From contig JAJQZP010000409.1 of NCBI GenBank assembly GCA_025403435.1, positions 186,001 to 250,000 of the forward strand: 64,000 bases of DNA. The letters are read 5' to 3'. The notes under the pieces were generated by a model. It saw only the letters and a program-made list of their open reading frames with translations. It was not told the DNA's origin and ran no database searches. Positions 35,675-48,128 of the stretch are shown here, piece by piece. A program made the position numbers and the translations under genes. How positions within the stretch are numbered: the stretch's first letter is position 1; every line of letters starts with the position of its first letter. Source of the DNA: Artocarpus heterophyllus. Its lineage: Eukaryota > Streptophyta > Magnoliopsida > Rosales > Moraceae.

Positions 35675-38200
35675 TGTAATACCCCTCAAGCTAACTAATG
35701 AGCTCGTGTAAAGCTTATTTAGTTAGGATAAGTAGTGTTAACCTTTCAATTTCATTATAAGTGTTATGACTTACTTAAAATATTTATTTTAGTATAAAAG
35801 AGTTTTGAAACTGTTGTTTCATTCATTTTCTTATTTACAATGTATACATTATTAAAACTTAGTAATATATATAAAACTATACTTTCACATCCAAATTCAG
35901 TAACATATGTCTGTTCACAAAACCATAACAGAGCTGCTAAATTTTAGAAAATAAAGTTCTAAGATATGTTTCAAAAGCATATCCAAAACATAGCATATGA
36001 ACAAATCTCTGTTTGACAGCTCTAGATACTCGGTCAAACTCTAACCCTATATATCCTCACCTGCATCATAAGAACTATAATGAGCTAAAAGCTCAGTAAG
36101 AAAAAACTAATGCATGAACATAAACATTGAATGCGAATGCAATCATACATTTTCTTTTATCAGCTTGCTTCTGACAATTCTTTCTTCTTTTGGGTACCCT
36201 TAGTGTGTGGTAGTTAACTAGTAATTATAGGCCATGGTTTTTAGAACCTGTTTGTCATAATTTAGCCAATGTAGTAACAAAAATATGGGGTTTCCATCTT
36301 AGTCATTAGACCTCAGGTATTTGCTGTATTCAGTCTCAGTCTTTGTGGCTTTTTTTATCTTGATTTTTCAACCTCAAAGTATTCACCACCTTTCATTGTG
36401 TCCGTCGATCCCACCCACATCCGATGCCTACCTAACCGCCAATTAAGTACCATACCCCATTTTAGTTAAAAACCTCATTCCCTTTTTTAAATCATAGCAC
36501 ATGTGTTCGTATAAATGTCATGAATCATGAATGAATTTCCACAATCTATATCATACCCAAATAACAACAATCCAATCAATGCACCTTAAAACATAACATG
36601 ACATTGTTCTTATGATACAGTAAATAATAGTTTCTACTTACTTTGAGTACAATTTGCATTGAGTGAAAAGATCAGTCCTCTTGGAAGATAAGATGTGCTA
36701 GAGGCCTAGCATTATAAAATCATATACCATTTAATTTCTCATAAACCAAACTCATTGATATAGGTTATAAGTTCATATTATAAGGGTTTTGTATTAAATC
36801 AAATACAAAAGGGGCTGAGTATAACAATGTCAAAATGCACATTTATAGTCAAATAACAAGCTACACTACTAAACATATGATTAAACATGGTGATTAAATG
36901 TTCAATCATCTCAACAAACATACATTTTAGCTCACTCTTACTAGAAATTATATTATGTCAAATACATAACAATTTTACCTCTTTTCTAGCCAAAATCAGG
37001 TCTTTAATAAATAAATAACATTTCCAAACATTAAATATCATTAAGGAAAGTGTATAGTCTTATAAAAATAGCCCAATATATGAGAATCAATCATGGTGCA
37101 AATTTGATATTCTACATAACCTAGATTTTTATTTTCTTTCCATAAGTTCATAAATAACATTTTAACTAATTCCCACCTATTTACAAGCATTCAAAATCAC
37201 TTAATAAACACTTTGAATCAATAAAAATAAAGGAAATAATCAGGTTCCATATGATTATCAATTTTGTAAAGAAACTAACTTAACTACCTTAGTTTGAGCT
37301 TAAATATGTCCTAGCTTACTTTCTTCACATCTATAACCATGTATAACAGAAAATAACTTTAGTTCATTATAAGAAAGATAAATATAGAGGTTACCTTTTA
37401 GGGCTTGATGTTAGGGCTCTATTGCAGGTCAAAACACTCAATTTTCAAGCTCAAAATGGTGAAACTTGGGGCTAGTTTATGTAACCCAAATTTCTATGGT
37501 CTAGTTTAAGTTTTTATGAGCTTTACGACATGGAAAATAGAGAGAAAGAAGTGGGAAGAGTGCTGGATGTTTTCAGACTTGCTTGTAAAAGAAAGATGCA
37601 AAAATGAACATTCTAGTTCTTTTGATTTTGTCAAAATCTGGTAAGCGAAGGGAGGAGCTTACTTGGGAGCTTTTGCTATCTTTTTCTTGGGTTTGACATT
37701 TGGAAAGAGTGCTAAGTAAGAAAATTTAGCTAATAGCTAGCCACTTAAATTTAGTATAAGCAAGAGTAACTCAATTTGCTATAACCTAGTCAACAAACCA
37801 ATCAAATTGTACTAGTTTGCATACTTACAATACCAACCAAATTTGTCGCTTTCAAATATATAAATGGCCAAAACAATTTGTTTTGAATGCATTTGAAATG
37901 GAAAAACACTTTCCAATCAACTCGTAATCCGTTTAGCGCACCAATCTTCTTTATTGAGAAACCGAGCTTTTCACTGCAATTAGAACTTTTTAAAAACATG
38001 TTAGATCATATATCAATAACTCAATGTCATATTTATTTAATATAAGCATGTTTATGGATGATTCATTCTTATAAATAATGAGAACTCATGCTCATAAGAT
38101 ATGCTTTCTATATGGTTGAAATCCAATAATGTGTGTCTGTTAAATGCATATATATACAAGATGCTTATTAGTGGCTAATTGTGAGTTATTGGGTGCTACA
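35675..38200 (-). repeat. 3' LTR of the second chromovirus
   Basis: 2526 bp bounded by TG...CA. The right boundary is followed by ATTTCGAGGATGAAATTTT-type sequence on the minus strand, typical of the end of chromovirus interiors. No second copy is in the window, so the boundaries are inferred from end motifs. Confidence 0.65.
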
Positions 38201-38203
38201 ATC

Positions 38204-39480
38204 CTCTACTCCTTATAAAATTTCATCCTCGAAATTTGACATTCTGAATAGTTATCGATATTTGTTCTGCATCTTTTCTTCTCTTTCCTATGGGCTTCTT
38301 TTACTGAATGATCCCTCCATAAAACCTTAAATAGTTGAATCTTTTTGGTCCCTAACTCCTTTTCTTTTCTATCAAGGATCTATACTAGTTTCTCCTCATA
38401 TGCTAAATCAAAAGTTTTTTCCAATGGCTCATAAGTTAAAACATATGAGGGATTTGGAATGTAATTCTTAAGCATGGACACATGGAAGACATCATGTACA
38501 CTGGACAATGAAGGAGGTAAGGCCAATCTATGTGCTTTATCACTAAACCTTTTAAGGATTTCAAATGGGCCAATATATCTTGGGCTTAGCTTTTCTCTTT
38601 TTCCAAATCTCATAACACCCTTCATTGGAGCTACCTTTAGGAATACATGATCCCCAACTAGTAAACTCTAAATCTTTTCTTCTTTTATCTGCATAGCTTT
38701 TCTATCTACTTTGTGTTGTCTTCATTCTGTCACATATCTTTTCTATTGCCTTAGTAGTTTTTTGTACTATCTCTTGACCAAGTAATTCCGTTTCTCCAAC
38801 TTCATCCCAATGAATTGGAGATCTATATTTTCTTCCATACAGTGCTTCATATGGTGCCATTTCAATTGTTGCTTGGTAACTATTGTTGTAAGTAAATTCC
38901 ACTAGGGGAAGCTTTGTATCCCAACTCATTTGCAAATCAAGCATTCAAGCTTCTAACATATCTTCCAATGTCTGAATTACCCTCTTAAACTGTCCATCAC
39001 TTTGAGGATGAAATGATGTACTAAATGCAAGCTTCATTCCCAAAGCACTATGTAAACTCTTCCAAAATGCATATGTGAACTTAAGGTCTCTATCAAACAC
39101 TATTGAAATCGACACTCCATGTAATCTGACTATCTCTTTGATATACAATTGAGCATACTGGTCCACACTATAAGTGGATTTTACCTAAAGAAAATAAGCT
39201 GAGTTGGTTAACCTATCCACAACCATCCATATGGAATTAAATCCTTTTTGAGTTCTAGGCAATCCAAGTACAAAGTCCATTGTCATGTGTTCCCATTTCA
39301 TTCTGCAATCAACAAAGGCTTCAGCAACCCTATTGGTCTTTGATGTTCAATCTTAGCTTGTTGACAAGTTAAACATTCAGCCACAAACTTTGCTACATCT
39401 TTCTTCATTCCAAGCCACCAATAATGCTACCTTAGATCTCTGTACATTTTGTGCTTCCTGGGTGTATTGAATAAGGAGTC
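38204..39480 (-). pseudogene. Integrase and chromodomain of the second chromovirus, broken
   Basis: Minus-strand pieces show the Asp in VFDRDLKFT and the core segment SFHPQSDGQFKRVIQ, where the core Glu of the usual SER appears as Lys. ALYGRKYRSPIHWDE and the LSPRYIGPFEILKRF C-terminal domain follow. A TAG follows AYEEKLV, after which the chromodomain (LFKVLWRDHSVKEA) is still readable. Several stops and shifts are present. Confidence 0.8.
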
Positions 39481-39699
39481 ATATGAGCTTTTTTCAAGAT
39501 GTCTTCTTTAATGTACTTAACAAATGACATACACAATCTCCCTTTATATCTTATAACCCCATCTTCAGCAACTGAGAAGTTTGGTCTCTATCTTGCATCA
39601 GTTTTGTTTCTTAACTCAATCAAATACTTGTCCACCTTTTGACCTTCTTTAATTTTATCTTATAAAACATGTTGCAATACTAGACCTGACAATCTACTT

Positions 39700-41217
39700 A
39701 TTAGTCCTTTTAGGACTATTTCAAGCTCTAACCTTTGAAAATCCAATAATATTGGCTTTTGAATGATATGGAGCAATGACATTTATTTTTTACTCAAGGC
39801 ATTAGCGATCACGTTTGCTTTACTAGGATGGTATTTGATTACACTATCATAATCTTTTACAAGTTCCAACCATCTATGCTGCCTCATAATCAACTTCTTC
39901 TAGGTGAAGAAGTATTTCAGACTCTTATGGTCAGTATAAATCTCACACTTCTTACCACATAGGTAATGTCTCCATATTTTCAGAGCAAAAGCTATGGCAG
40001 CAAGTTTCAAATCATGAGTTGGGTAATTCTTTTCATACTCTCTCGGTTGCCTTGAGGCATATGCGATTACCTTCCCATTCTGCATTAACACACAGCCTAA
40101 ACCATTCTTGGAGGCATAACTATACACAACAAATCCACCAGTTCCTATTGGAATGGTAAGCAACAGAGCTGTGAATAGCCTATGCTTCAATTCTTGAAAA
40201 CTCCTTTCATAAGTATTAGTCCACTGAAATTTCACATTCTTTCTAGTCAGCGATGTTAAGGGAGCAGCTATTTTAGAGAATCCCTCAATAAATCGTCGAT
40301 AGTACCCCACCAATCCTAAAAAGCTACTAACTTCTGATACATTTGTTGGTGTTGGCCAGTTAGCAACAACTTCTACTTTGGCTGGATCAACAAAAATTCC
40401 ATTCTTTGACAATATATGTCCTAGGTATACAACTCGTTCTGGCCAAAATTCACACTTCTTAAATTTGGCATGCAACTTGTTTTCCTTAAGAACTTGCAGC
40501 ATAATTTTTAAGTGTTCTTCGTGTTCGTCCTTACTCCATGAATAGATCAAAATATCATTAATGAACACAATAAAAAATTTATCAAAAACTACTTAACACC
40601 CTATTCATCAAGTCCATAAATGCAGCAAAGGCATTTGTTAACCAAAAGGCATCACTAAAAATTCATAATACCTATACCTTGTTCTTAATGCAGTCTTCTA
40701 CACATCTTCTTCTTTGATCTTCAATTGATGATATCCACTCTGCAATTCAATTTTTGAGAAAACAGAAGCACCCTGTAATTGATCAAACAAATCATCTATC
40801 ATTGGAAGTGGATACTTATTCTTAATGGTCACCTTGTTTAACTCTCTATAATTAATGCATAACTGCAACGTGCCATCTTTTTTCTTTAGAAATAACACAG
40901 GCACTCCCCAAGGAGAATAATTAGGGCGTATAAAACTCGTATCAAGCAATTCTAGCAATTGCACCTTCAACTCCTTTAATTTTTGTTGGCACCATTCTAT
41001 AAGGTACTTTTAAAATTGGTGCATTTCCTGGTAAAAGATCAATTACAAACTCAATCTCTCGATCAAGTAGTAGTCCTGGTAAGTCATCTGGGAACACTTC
41101 TAGGAACTCTTGAACCACATCTACATCTTCTAGCTTTAACTTCTGTTCCACTAAAGTATCCATCACACTAGCTAAATAGCCAACACAACCTTTGCTAAGC
41201 ATCTTCTGAGCCTTCAT
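39700..41217 (-). pseudogene. RT and RNase H of the second chromovirus, broken
   Basis: RT N-terminal parts lie at 41217-40942 and 40970-40698 ([20 protein letters not shown]). The active-site motif near 40568 reads FINDILIYS, so one of the two catalytic Asp residues is Asn. RNase H reads [10 protein letters not shown] instead of YSDAS and DLKLAA instead of DLELAA, while YTDHKSLKY is intact. With three catalytic positions changed plus stops, no activity is expected. Confidence 0.85.
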
Positions 41218-41286
41218 TACAGTTATAATTGGTATAGATGATCTCCCTATGGTTCCTCTAAATGTAAACTGTTCTTCTTTAGATGA

Positions 41287-41802
41287 CTAAAAGATCACAA
41301 TCTTCTTATTGTAGTTAATTGTGACATGATATTTTGTCAACCAATCTATACCCAAAATAACTTCAAAATCAGCTATACTCAAAACCACAAGCTCCACATA
41401 TAAAGTTCTATCACCAATCTGAACCAAGCAAGCCCTTAACATTTGATTTAATTCCATTTCTTTCCCAGATAGTAACGTTACACTATATCTCGTCTTTAAC
41501 AAATCCCGTGTAATGCCAAATTTTCTCACAAATGTACTTAATATAAATGAATGTGTAGATCCTAAATCTATCAATGCATTTGCAACAACTCTAGAAATTA
41601 AAATATTACCTAAGACCATAGTAGCATCTGCATTAGCTTGTTCCTCTATCATCGTATACACCCTTGCTTGGACTTTCTTGTACATCATGGGACAATCTTT
41701 TGCCAAATGTCCTGGCTTCTTGCACTTGAAACATAAGTTACTATCTTTGTAACACTCTCCAAAATGATTCTTCCCATATTTAGCACATGGTGGCTTGCCA
41801 AT
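41287..41802 (-). pseudogene. Gag zinc knuckles and protease of the second chromovirus, gag truncated
   Basis: The minus strand encodes two Cys/His clusters (CAKYGKNHFGEC and CFKCKKPGHLAKDC), the second a canonical CCHC knuckle. A retropepsin follows in an open frame (41706-41287), but the active site reads DLGSTHSF where DSG or DPG is usual. It ends with FEVILGIDWLTKYH. Upstream gag is cut off at 41802/41803. Confidence 0.82.
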
Positions 41803-43546
41803 TTGTAAGGACTGGAAAAATCCAAAAATTAATGAGCATGATTAATTAAGAATTTTTTTCATAATTACTCCGCAAAGTACTTGAGAAAGTATAAGTTTAG
41901 AATTTATTAACATGCAAATTTAAAAGTCTTAATAGCTATAAGGCCTTAGAAATAAATAATATTATAATGCGCAAACTTATATGCTTTATTTGTGAAATAT
42001 GTAACAAATGTAATGTTATAATAGTGCACTTAAATAATTAAAAATAATTATTTAGTATACTAAACTAAATGTTTATGATTCATTTATTTCATGTATGAGC
42101 CACAGTAGTGACATTTATAAGAATCTCAATTAAAATATTTAAATTGAGATTATGTGACAAAAAGTGGAATTTCCAACTTACTATGATTATGTGAAAATTC
42201 CCATATGATATTAGTTTAGTAAGAGAAACCCAGATCAATAGTGATCATCAGCTTAACACCATAAATCTGAAATGGTGAGCACAAAATTTATAAAAATAAG
42301 ATCGATCTCAAAATTTAATGAAATCATAAAGTAAGGTAAGAATGTTATAAGTCATAAGAATTAATAGAAAATCAAGAATCCATGTATCTTATACGTGCAC
42401 AGTAAATTATTTACAAGTGTAAATAATTATATGAAAATAATAATAATAATAAGAATAATTATTATTATTATTATAACAAAAGAACATTAATGGAATTCAC
42501 AAACATTGTACGAGCCTTTAAGGCAAATGTAAAATCACAAACGGATAAGTTTCAATATGCAAAGTGATTACAAAAAGTTTAAAGAGCATCTATAGATGGG
42601 ATGTGGAATCATAAACAACATCTTACGAGGAACAGTTTGGGTTATACCTATAAAACATGTAATTGCGCTAAGTCTAGATTTTGGATTAAATTGACATGTA
42701 GATAGTCAATTTAACTTATGAAAATTTTTATAAATTACAACTACTATCTTGATGATAAAATCGGAAGCTTATAATATAAAAAAATTTAAATGGAAAATAT
42801 ACGTTTTAATTAACATTTTAAAGTTTTAAAATTTACAAAAATTATTTTTATCAAAGCTCTAAATACATAATATTGTTTTAAGAAAAATAAGTAAATATAG
42901 CATATATAGTTAATCACCGGTTTTGAAAACAAATATACCAAAGTTTACTATTTCAAAATAAAATCAGGAAATCCACATAATATAGATTAATTTATGAAAA
43001 TGATTTTATGTCTATATAGAAATGTAAGTAAGGCAATAATATAGTACGAGGATTAAAACTTATGTAGTTATTTTTAAAGAGCAAGAATAATATAGTTCAA
43101 GAAAGTATAACTATGTTTATGAAAATTTTAAGTTTATGGAACAAATTTGATCAACCATACACGACATAGTTTAGACTATGTAGATCACAAGGTTGTCTAT
43201 AAATATATGGACAAACAAAAGAAAGAAAAGAAAAAGAAAAATTTAGCCAATAGAATCATCTCACCCCCTCTCTCTACTTTCTCTCTCTACTTTTTCTTTC
43301 TCCTCAAACTCAGTCCAAGAATCCAACCTGTGTTTTTGACACCTCCTGCACCAACAGAAAGCTCTCAGCGAGTTGAGTTCAATGGTGTGCCGTGCCACCC
43401 ATAACTTTGTCGAAGCAGCTTGTACTCGATGGCCAAAGTTGTGAAAAACCCACTTTTTCTAGCGAGATTTCTCCTCCGTCCGACCACCGATAGACATGAT
43501 CTTGGTGTCCATAGGCCAACATTGACGAAAGGAACTAGAAGATACT
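41803..43546 (+). mobile_element. Unclassified LTR-like sequence, first part (host of the second tower)
   Basis: It begins TGTAAGGACTGG exactly where the second chromovirus gag stops, as an inserted LTR would. It is AT-rich until a TATA-like CTATAAATATATGG at 43197-43210, followed by a CT-rich stretch (43260-43310) and GC-richer sequence, the usual order of U3, promoter and transcribed part. It continues after the LOG element at 52935 and after copia copy 2 at 63182. The far end is outside the window, so class and orientation are uncertain. Confidence 0.45.
43542..43546. other. TSD ATACT, left copy, LOG-element insertion
   Basis: ATACT occurs here and at 52930-52934, directly outside the two LTR ends. 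Confidence 0.9.
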
Positions 43547-45996
43547 TGTGACACCAATTATTTTCTTAACAGGTAATACGGTAATTAAATTAATTATTAG
43601 TATGCTAACTAAAATTTATTTCATCTAAAATCTATTTCATCCTCTTTATTTATACCTATTTTAAAATTTTCTAAATCTATTTAGTAAATTTACCGAAACG
43701 CTCTTGGAACATCAAATTAATTATTAAAATGTCATTTGGCATTATATGAACTAAAGTCTCTGAAGGAGACATAATGCACTTAATGCTTTACCTACTTGTC
43801 TCCCACTTCCCATTATTTTCCTTCAATCGGGCCCTCTAATAAAGAAAATAATACATTCATTTTCTTTTCTCCGTGCAACACTTATCTTTCCCTTTCTCCT
43901 TGAAATGTCTTCCTCTCATTTTCTTCTTCTTCTTCCTTCTTCTGCTATCTAAGCCTGAGAAACCCAACTCCATGTCATTCAAAAGTCCCCATGCTAAAGT
44001 TGAACTTGAGCTTGAATCTCTTGAATTGATGACTTAAGTTTTCAATGGGATTTTAAGGTAAGATTTTAGAAAATTAATCTAGTCTTAGCTATCAACTTTA
44101 CTTTGAAATTGCTCATTTATTTTGCTGCATAATTTAGATTTTTTGTGGTTTTGAATGAGAAAGTTTGACATAAGCATGTTTTCACCCTTATTTGTAAAAA
44201 GGGCTAGAGATATGGTTTGATGATGATTTTGGTATAAAACTCATGAAAATATATTTATTGTAATTATATAATACAAGCAGCATATTTTAGAATGGTTTTA
44301 AGATTTTGAACAAGGATAACATGTTTTGGGTTAAAGAAAAATTTGACATTCCATAAACTTTGTAATACCTCTATGGGCAGTGGCTATTTCTTAAAATTCT
44401 GGGATTAAATTAAAATGAATTTTATAAATTGGTTTGCATATTTAAAAAGTAGACATCCTAAGCTTTCAACGAGCTATCATAAATCTAAATCGGAGTTGTA
44501 TTTTATTTTTTATGAAATTTTTAATTTTTGAGTTGGAAACTAGTAAACCTACCAGTTTGTCATGGTATACTAGCTACTAACCTGAACCAAGAACCCATCT
44601 TTGCTCACCACCTAATTCCTTAATGTCTTGCAACCTTTCCCATATTATCCTAAGTGATTGATGAATCTTATTAGGGACTAAAACATATAGATTACTTGTT
44701 TAATTTTATATTGTATTAAGACAAAAATTGTTTACTGTGGTATTCAAAAAAAGATTTGCATAAAGGCTGTAATGGCACACTAATAAGATGGATTTACACA
44801 TGATTTATTTATGAATATGGTTGTATGTTGTGCTTTAGTTTTAATTGTCCTTATGCACGCCTTAGGATCAAGGGAGTGTGGAGCTAACGTTAATTGATTC
44901 TGGGATTTAAAGATTGTTGATAAGCTTGGAAGGTAGGGATTCTATTACTCATCTTTTGTGAGGTTTTTATGGAATTAAAATTAATTGTTTTACTGCAAGA
45001 TATATATATATATATATCTATGTTGAATTGCTATTATATGAGTATCACATATGAAACTATGACATGGACTCGTCCTGTATTGTACAACAAGGAACATAAT
45101 GAATTGACACATGTTATAAATTGAGAAGCATGGTTAGAAAAACTGACTCTATTAATAATGATTGAATATAGAGAAATGGTGAGACGTGAAGAGGGCGACG
45201 GTTACGTCCTTGGGCATGAATACCCTAAAAGGTAAAATAGGGGGAAGGTGATGACGCTTCCTTGGGTTGAAAGTCCCAGAACACACTATACAGGAATCGA
45301 CTTGGTGAGTACTCGGGGCTTGATGTCCCCTCACCGGAACACCCTTGGAATGTTTAGAGGGTGATCAAGCACGCCCATTTGGGTTTCGATGAGTTGAGTG
45401 ATACTCTATTGAATGTGGGTACCTAGGAATAATGATGAACTATAACATTTGTATATATGTATATATATGAAACTCGGTAATGATTAACTATGGTATCCAC
45501 GGAATATGATTATAATAAATCTCATAATATGGATAATGATGAGTATTAAATAACCATGCAGGTTTTAATGTGGTAATGATAAAAACCTAAAGGTGAGTAA
45601 TGATTTTCTCTACTGAGCATATTGTCGCTCATTCCCTTATATTTTTATCTTTTCAGGACTCACTAAGTGTGAGGTGGCTATGAGAAAAATAGTTGAGGAA
45701 GCTATGTAGCTATATTATATTAGGACTGCTTCAATTGTTAAGAATGTTCTTTATGATAATGTAAGCATCAATTGTTACTTTCTGTGCTTGTATTAAAATG
45801 ATGATGACGACAGTTTATATTATTAAATTTAAGGTGCTACATTAAACTGTGGTTTAATTGTCGTTTATATTTTTATTTTTGATTTGAGAGTTTTCATTTA
45901 GGCCCCAGACAATTTTATTTTTAAGGTTTTACTTTTATTTTTGATTTTTATTTTTAATTTATTAAAAACTGTCAACCCCCATATAGGGGTGTTATA
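43547..45996 (+). repeat. 5' LTR of the LOG-carrying element
   Basis: 2450 bp, starting TGTGACACC and ending GGGGTGTTATA. Homologous, in opposite orientation, to the chromovirus LTRs at 8.2 and 25.5 kb (for example the GGAATCGACTTGGTGAG and GTAAAATAGGGGGAAGGTGA segments). Confidence 0.9.
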
Positions 45997-46003
45997 GAAT
46001 TTT

Positions 46004-46110
46004 TGGTATCAGAGCCTAGGTTCGGTTAACCTAGGGAGTGTAGCACCACTTTAAAAAAAATAATTTTGAGATGGTTTTGAAGCTGAATTTTCATTGTCAT
46101 CATCAAAATG
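46004..46110 (+). other. Primer binding site and leader shared with the chromovirus
   Basis: TGGTATCAGAGC at 46004-46015 is the met-tRNA primer site. The next bases (CTAGGTTCGGTTAACCTAG) are identical to the 8-28 kb chromovirus, and similarity continues through the GTCATCATCA motif before stopping. Confidence 0.85.
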
Positions 46111-47280
46111 AACCTTCACATTGATTTATACAGTCTAGAAGGATATAACATGGAAAGGCCATAGAATGAAAATACTAGCGGTTATATGAGTACGATAATT
46201 TTATAGAAGGAAAGTATTAATAGTTATGAGGGAACGATAATTATATGGAATGGGTTTATAAGTAAAATACTTATGAGAGATTCGTATAATATTAGGATCT
46301 ATAAGGATATCTAATTCGTATAAAACGATAAGAAATTCATGTGGATACGAGGATTTAAGAGCCTTTTGTCTCGTGAAAAACAATAAGAAATATAAGGCTT
46401 GATTTATTGATTTTAAAGTTTGGCATAGATATGCAAAATTCTTCGTAATTGATTCAGACCTAAGTAATGATTATGTATGGATTCGGTGGAACACATAAGT
46501 GTCAATAACTTTTCTTGAAAGTTCTATTTAATTGAGGTATATGAGATAAGTTAGGAATTCATGGTATTGAATCTCGAGTGAGATGAATGTTAGACTTTTG
46601 ATCCGTTGAGACTGTGTAAAGGTAAGAATGTATGAATTTCCAGGTTGAAAATTTTGTTACGTACATTGTATTTAAGTGTATAAGTGAATATTTATGCATA
46701 GATGCAATGTGAAAATGACCATTAGGAGTTTCCTTAAGTAAATCATAATACTTAAGGCACCTAGAATAATTTTGGATAATTACGATAAAAGGTTTAACTT
46801 CTAGATGTTTAGATGTGAATCTTTTAGTTACCTAAGGTTTTGTTATATGAGGAAATTAAATATTGTATAAGTGAAATTGTGGGGATTGTAGATGTTCTTA
46901 AGTAGTAATATCAAGTGTCTTTGTTCATTGATATGGTCTATGTTGGAAGACATAAATCGTATTGATTTCAAGGTTAGTCACATTCTAAACCCTTGGTAGT
47001 AATGATGATGAATCCATTGATAGATGTTGAGTATTAGGGATAACATATGGGTGTATGCATTGTTCAATAAGGTTTTGATTAAAACAAAATTATTTGAGTT
47101 GCTAGAAGATTATGTTGTTATGAAATGATTTTAAATACCATTCAGGAAGATCCTTGATTGTCGTTGTTGTTCATAGTTAACTTTATCTATAGTGGGCTTT
47201 GAATTGGGTTTAAGATCTATACAAATTGGTTTTCAATTTTATGTTTGTTATTTAACTCGTTCTAAATGTGTTAAAGCCTG
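46111..47280 (+). other. Non-coding interior of the LOG-carrying element
   Basis: AT-rich, no ORF or gag-pol trace on either strand; origin unrecognised. Confidence 0.6.
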
Positions 47281-47359
47281 AAACAACCTGACCCTTTTCA
47301 ACTTAGAACATTTAGGCCTAGTCCAAATCCTAAATCAGTTTTATTCACACTATCTCTCT

Positions 47360-47606
47360 CACGTGGTCTCTATACGTGTCATCTACAGTGGTTTAATTAT
47401 TGTTTATATATATATTTACTGTTCATAAGAGCTTGTTTCTCCGAGCTCTCTTTCTCTCTCTTAATTTGTTATTCTCTCTCTAAATAGCAAATCCTCTTCT
47501 TTTTCACTAGAAATTCTTCTTTCCCTCTAAAAGAAGAAGGAATTCTAGGATTTTGCAACTTACTATCTAAATTTTTCCTTTCTATTTACTCTTCTTTCAT
47601 CTCATC
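47360..47606 (+). promoter_or_regulatory. Possible captured promoter: G-box, TATA box, CT-rich leader
   Basis: CACGTG at 47360-47365 is followed about 40 bp later by a TATATATAT box (47403-47417). About 30 bp on comes a CT-rich stretch (47440-47475) like a plant Y patch, and then the ATG of the Cys-rich ORF at 47607. Spacing fits a plant core promoter. It may have been captured with the ORF. Use is inferred, not shown. Confidence 0.4.
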
Positions 47607-48128
47607 ATGGACCCAAAGTATCAACACCTAAGAAAGTACTTCCCATCACTCTCCTAAAAGATTCTTAGAAAGAAATACAAGGCTAGAATCACTCGGTTAT
47701 GGATTCTTATGCGTTTTGGCATCCCTTATGATGTGAGAATGTTGATAGAGGGGAAGATCCGTCCGAGTGACTTCAGTCAAGATGTCGGTTTACCAGGAAC
47801 AGGTACCAGTTGTAGTGCAATGAAAAGAAGAGCTCGTGCCATCGTGGTCACTTATAACAAATGTGGAAGACAAAATTGTAACGGTAAATGTACTTCACCT
47901 AGTTATATGTCTACGAATAGAGAGGATAAAATAAGGTTTTGTAGGGATGGACTTTCAAAGGAGAACTTGGATAGCATCCATCCTCCTCTTCACGGGCACC
48001 CTAGTAGATATGTTCAAGGAGCTATTTTTAAACTCTAGCCTAAATTTTATGCAGAAAGACAACGCCTCAAGAATATGGTATTTCTAGATCCTGTTTGCCA
48101 AGCCATAAGAAAACTGGATGGGGAATAA
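47607..48128 (+). pseudogene. Small basic Cys-rich ORF, possibly nucleic-acid binding, two in-frame stops
   Basis: The frame runs 173 codons from ATG 47607 to TAA 48126-48128, interrupted by TAA at codon 17 and TAG at codon 144, with no frameshift. The longest open part begins MRFGIPYDVRMLIEGKIRPS at 47709. A basic run KRRAR precedes a compact CGRQNCNGKC cluster (Cx4Cx3C), and a later HPPLHGHP adds histidines that could complete a zinc site. I do not recognise the family with confidence. The layout of a short hydrophobic segment, a GTS block, a KRRA basic patch and a Cys cluster recalls the small Cys-rich nucleic-acid-binding proteins (several are silencing suppressors) of carlavirus-like plant RNA viruses, but this is only pattern similarity. 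It lies about 650 bp upstream of the LOG copy on the same strand. Confidence 0.6.

Larger units (their letters stand above)
35675..41802 (-). mobile_element. Second Ty3/gypsy chromovirus, decayed and 5'-truncated
   Basis: The 3' LTR is 35675-38200 (TGTAATACCCC...GGTGCTACA). Moving right, the minus strand encodes chromodomain, integrase, RNase H, RT, protease and the gag double zinc knuckle, and stops abruptly at about 41802 where unrelated LTR-like sequence begins. The 5' LTR and N-terminal gag are not in the window. LTR sequence differs from the 8-28 kb element, so this is another family. Confidence 0.85.
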
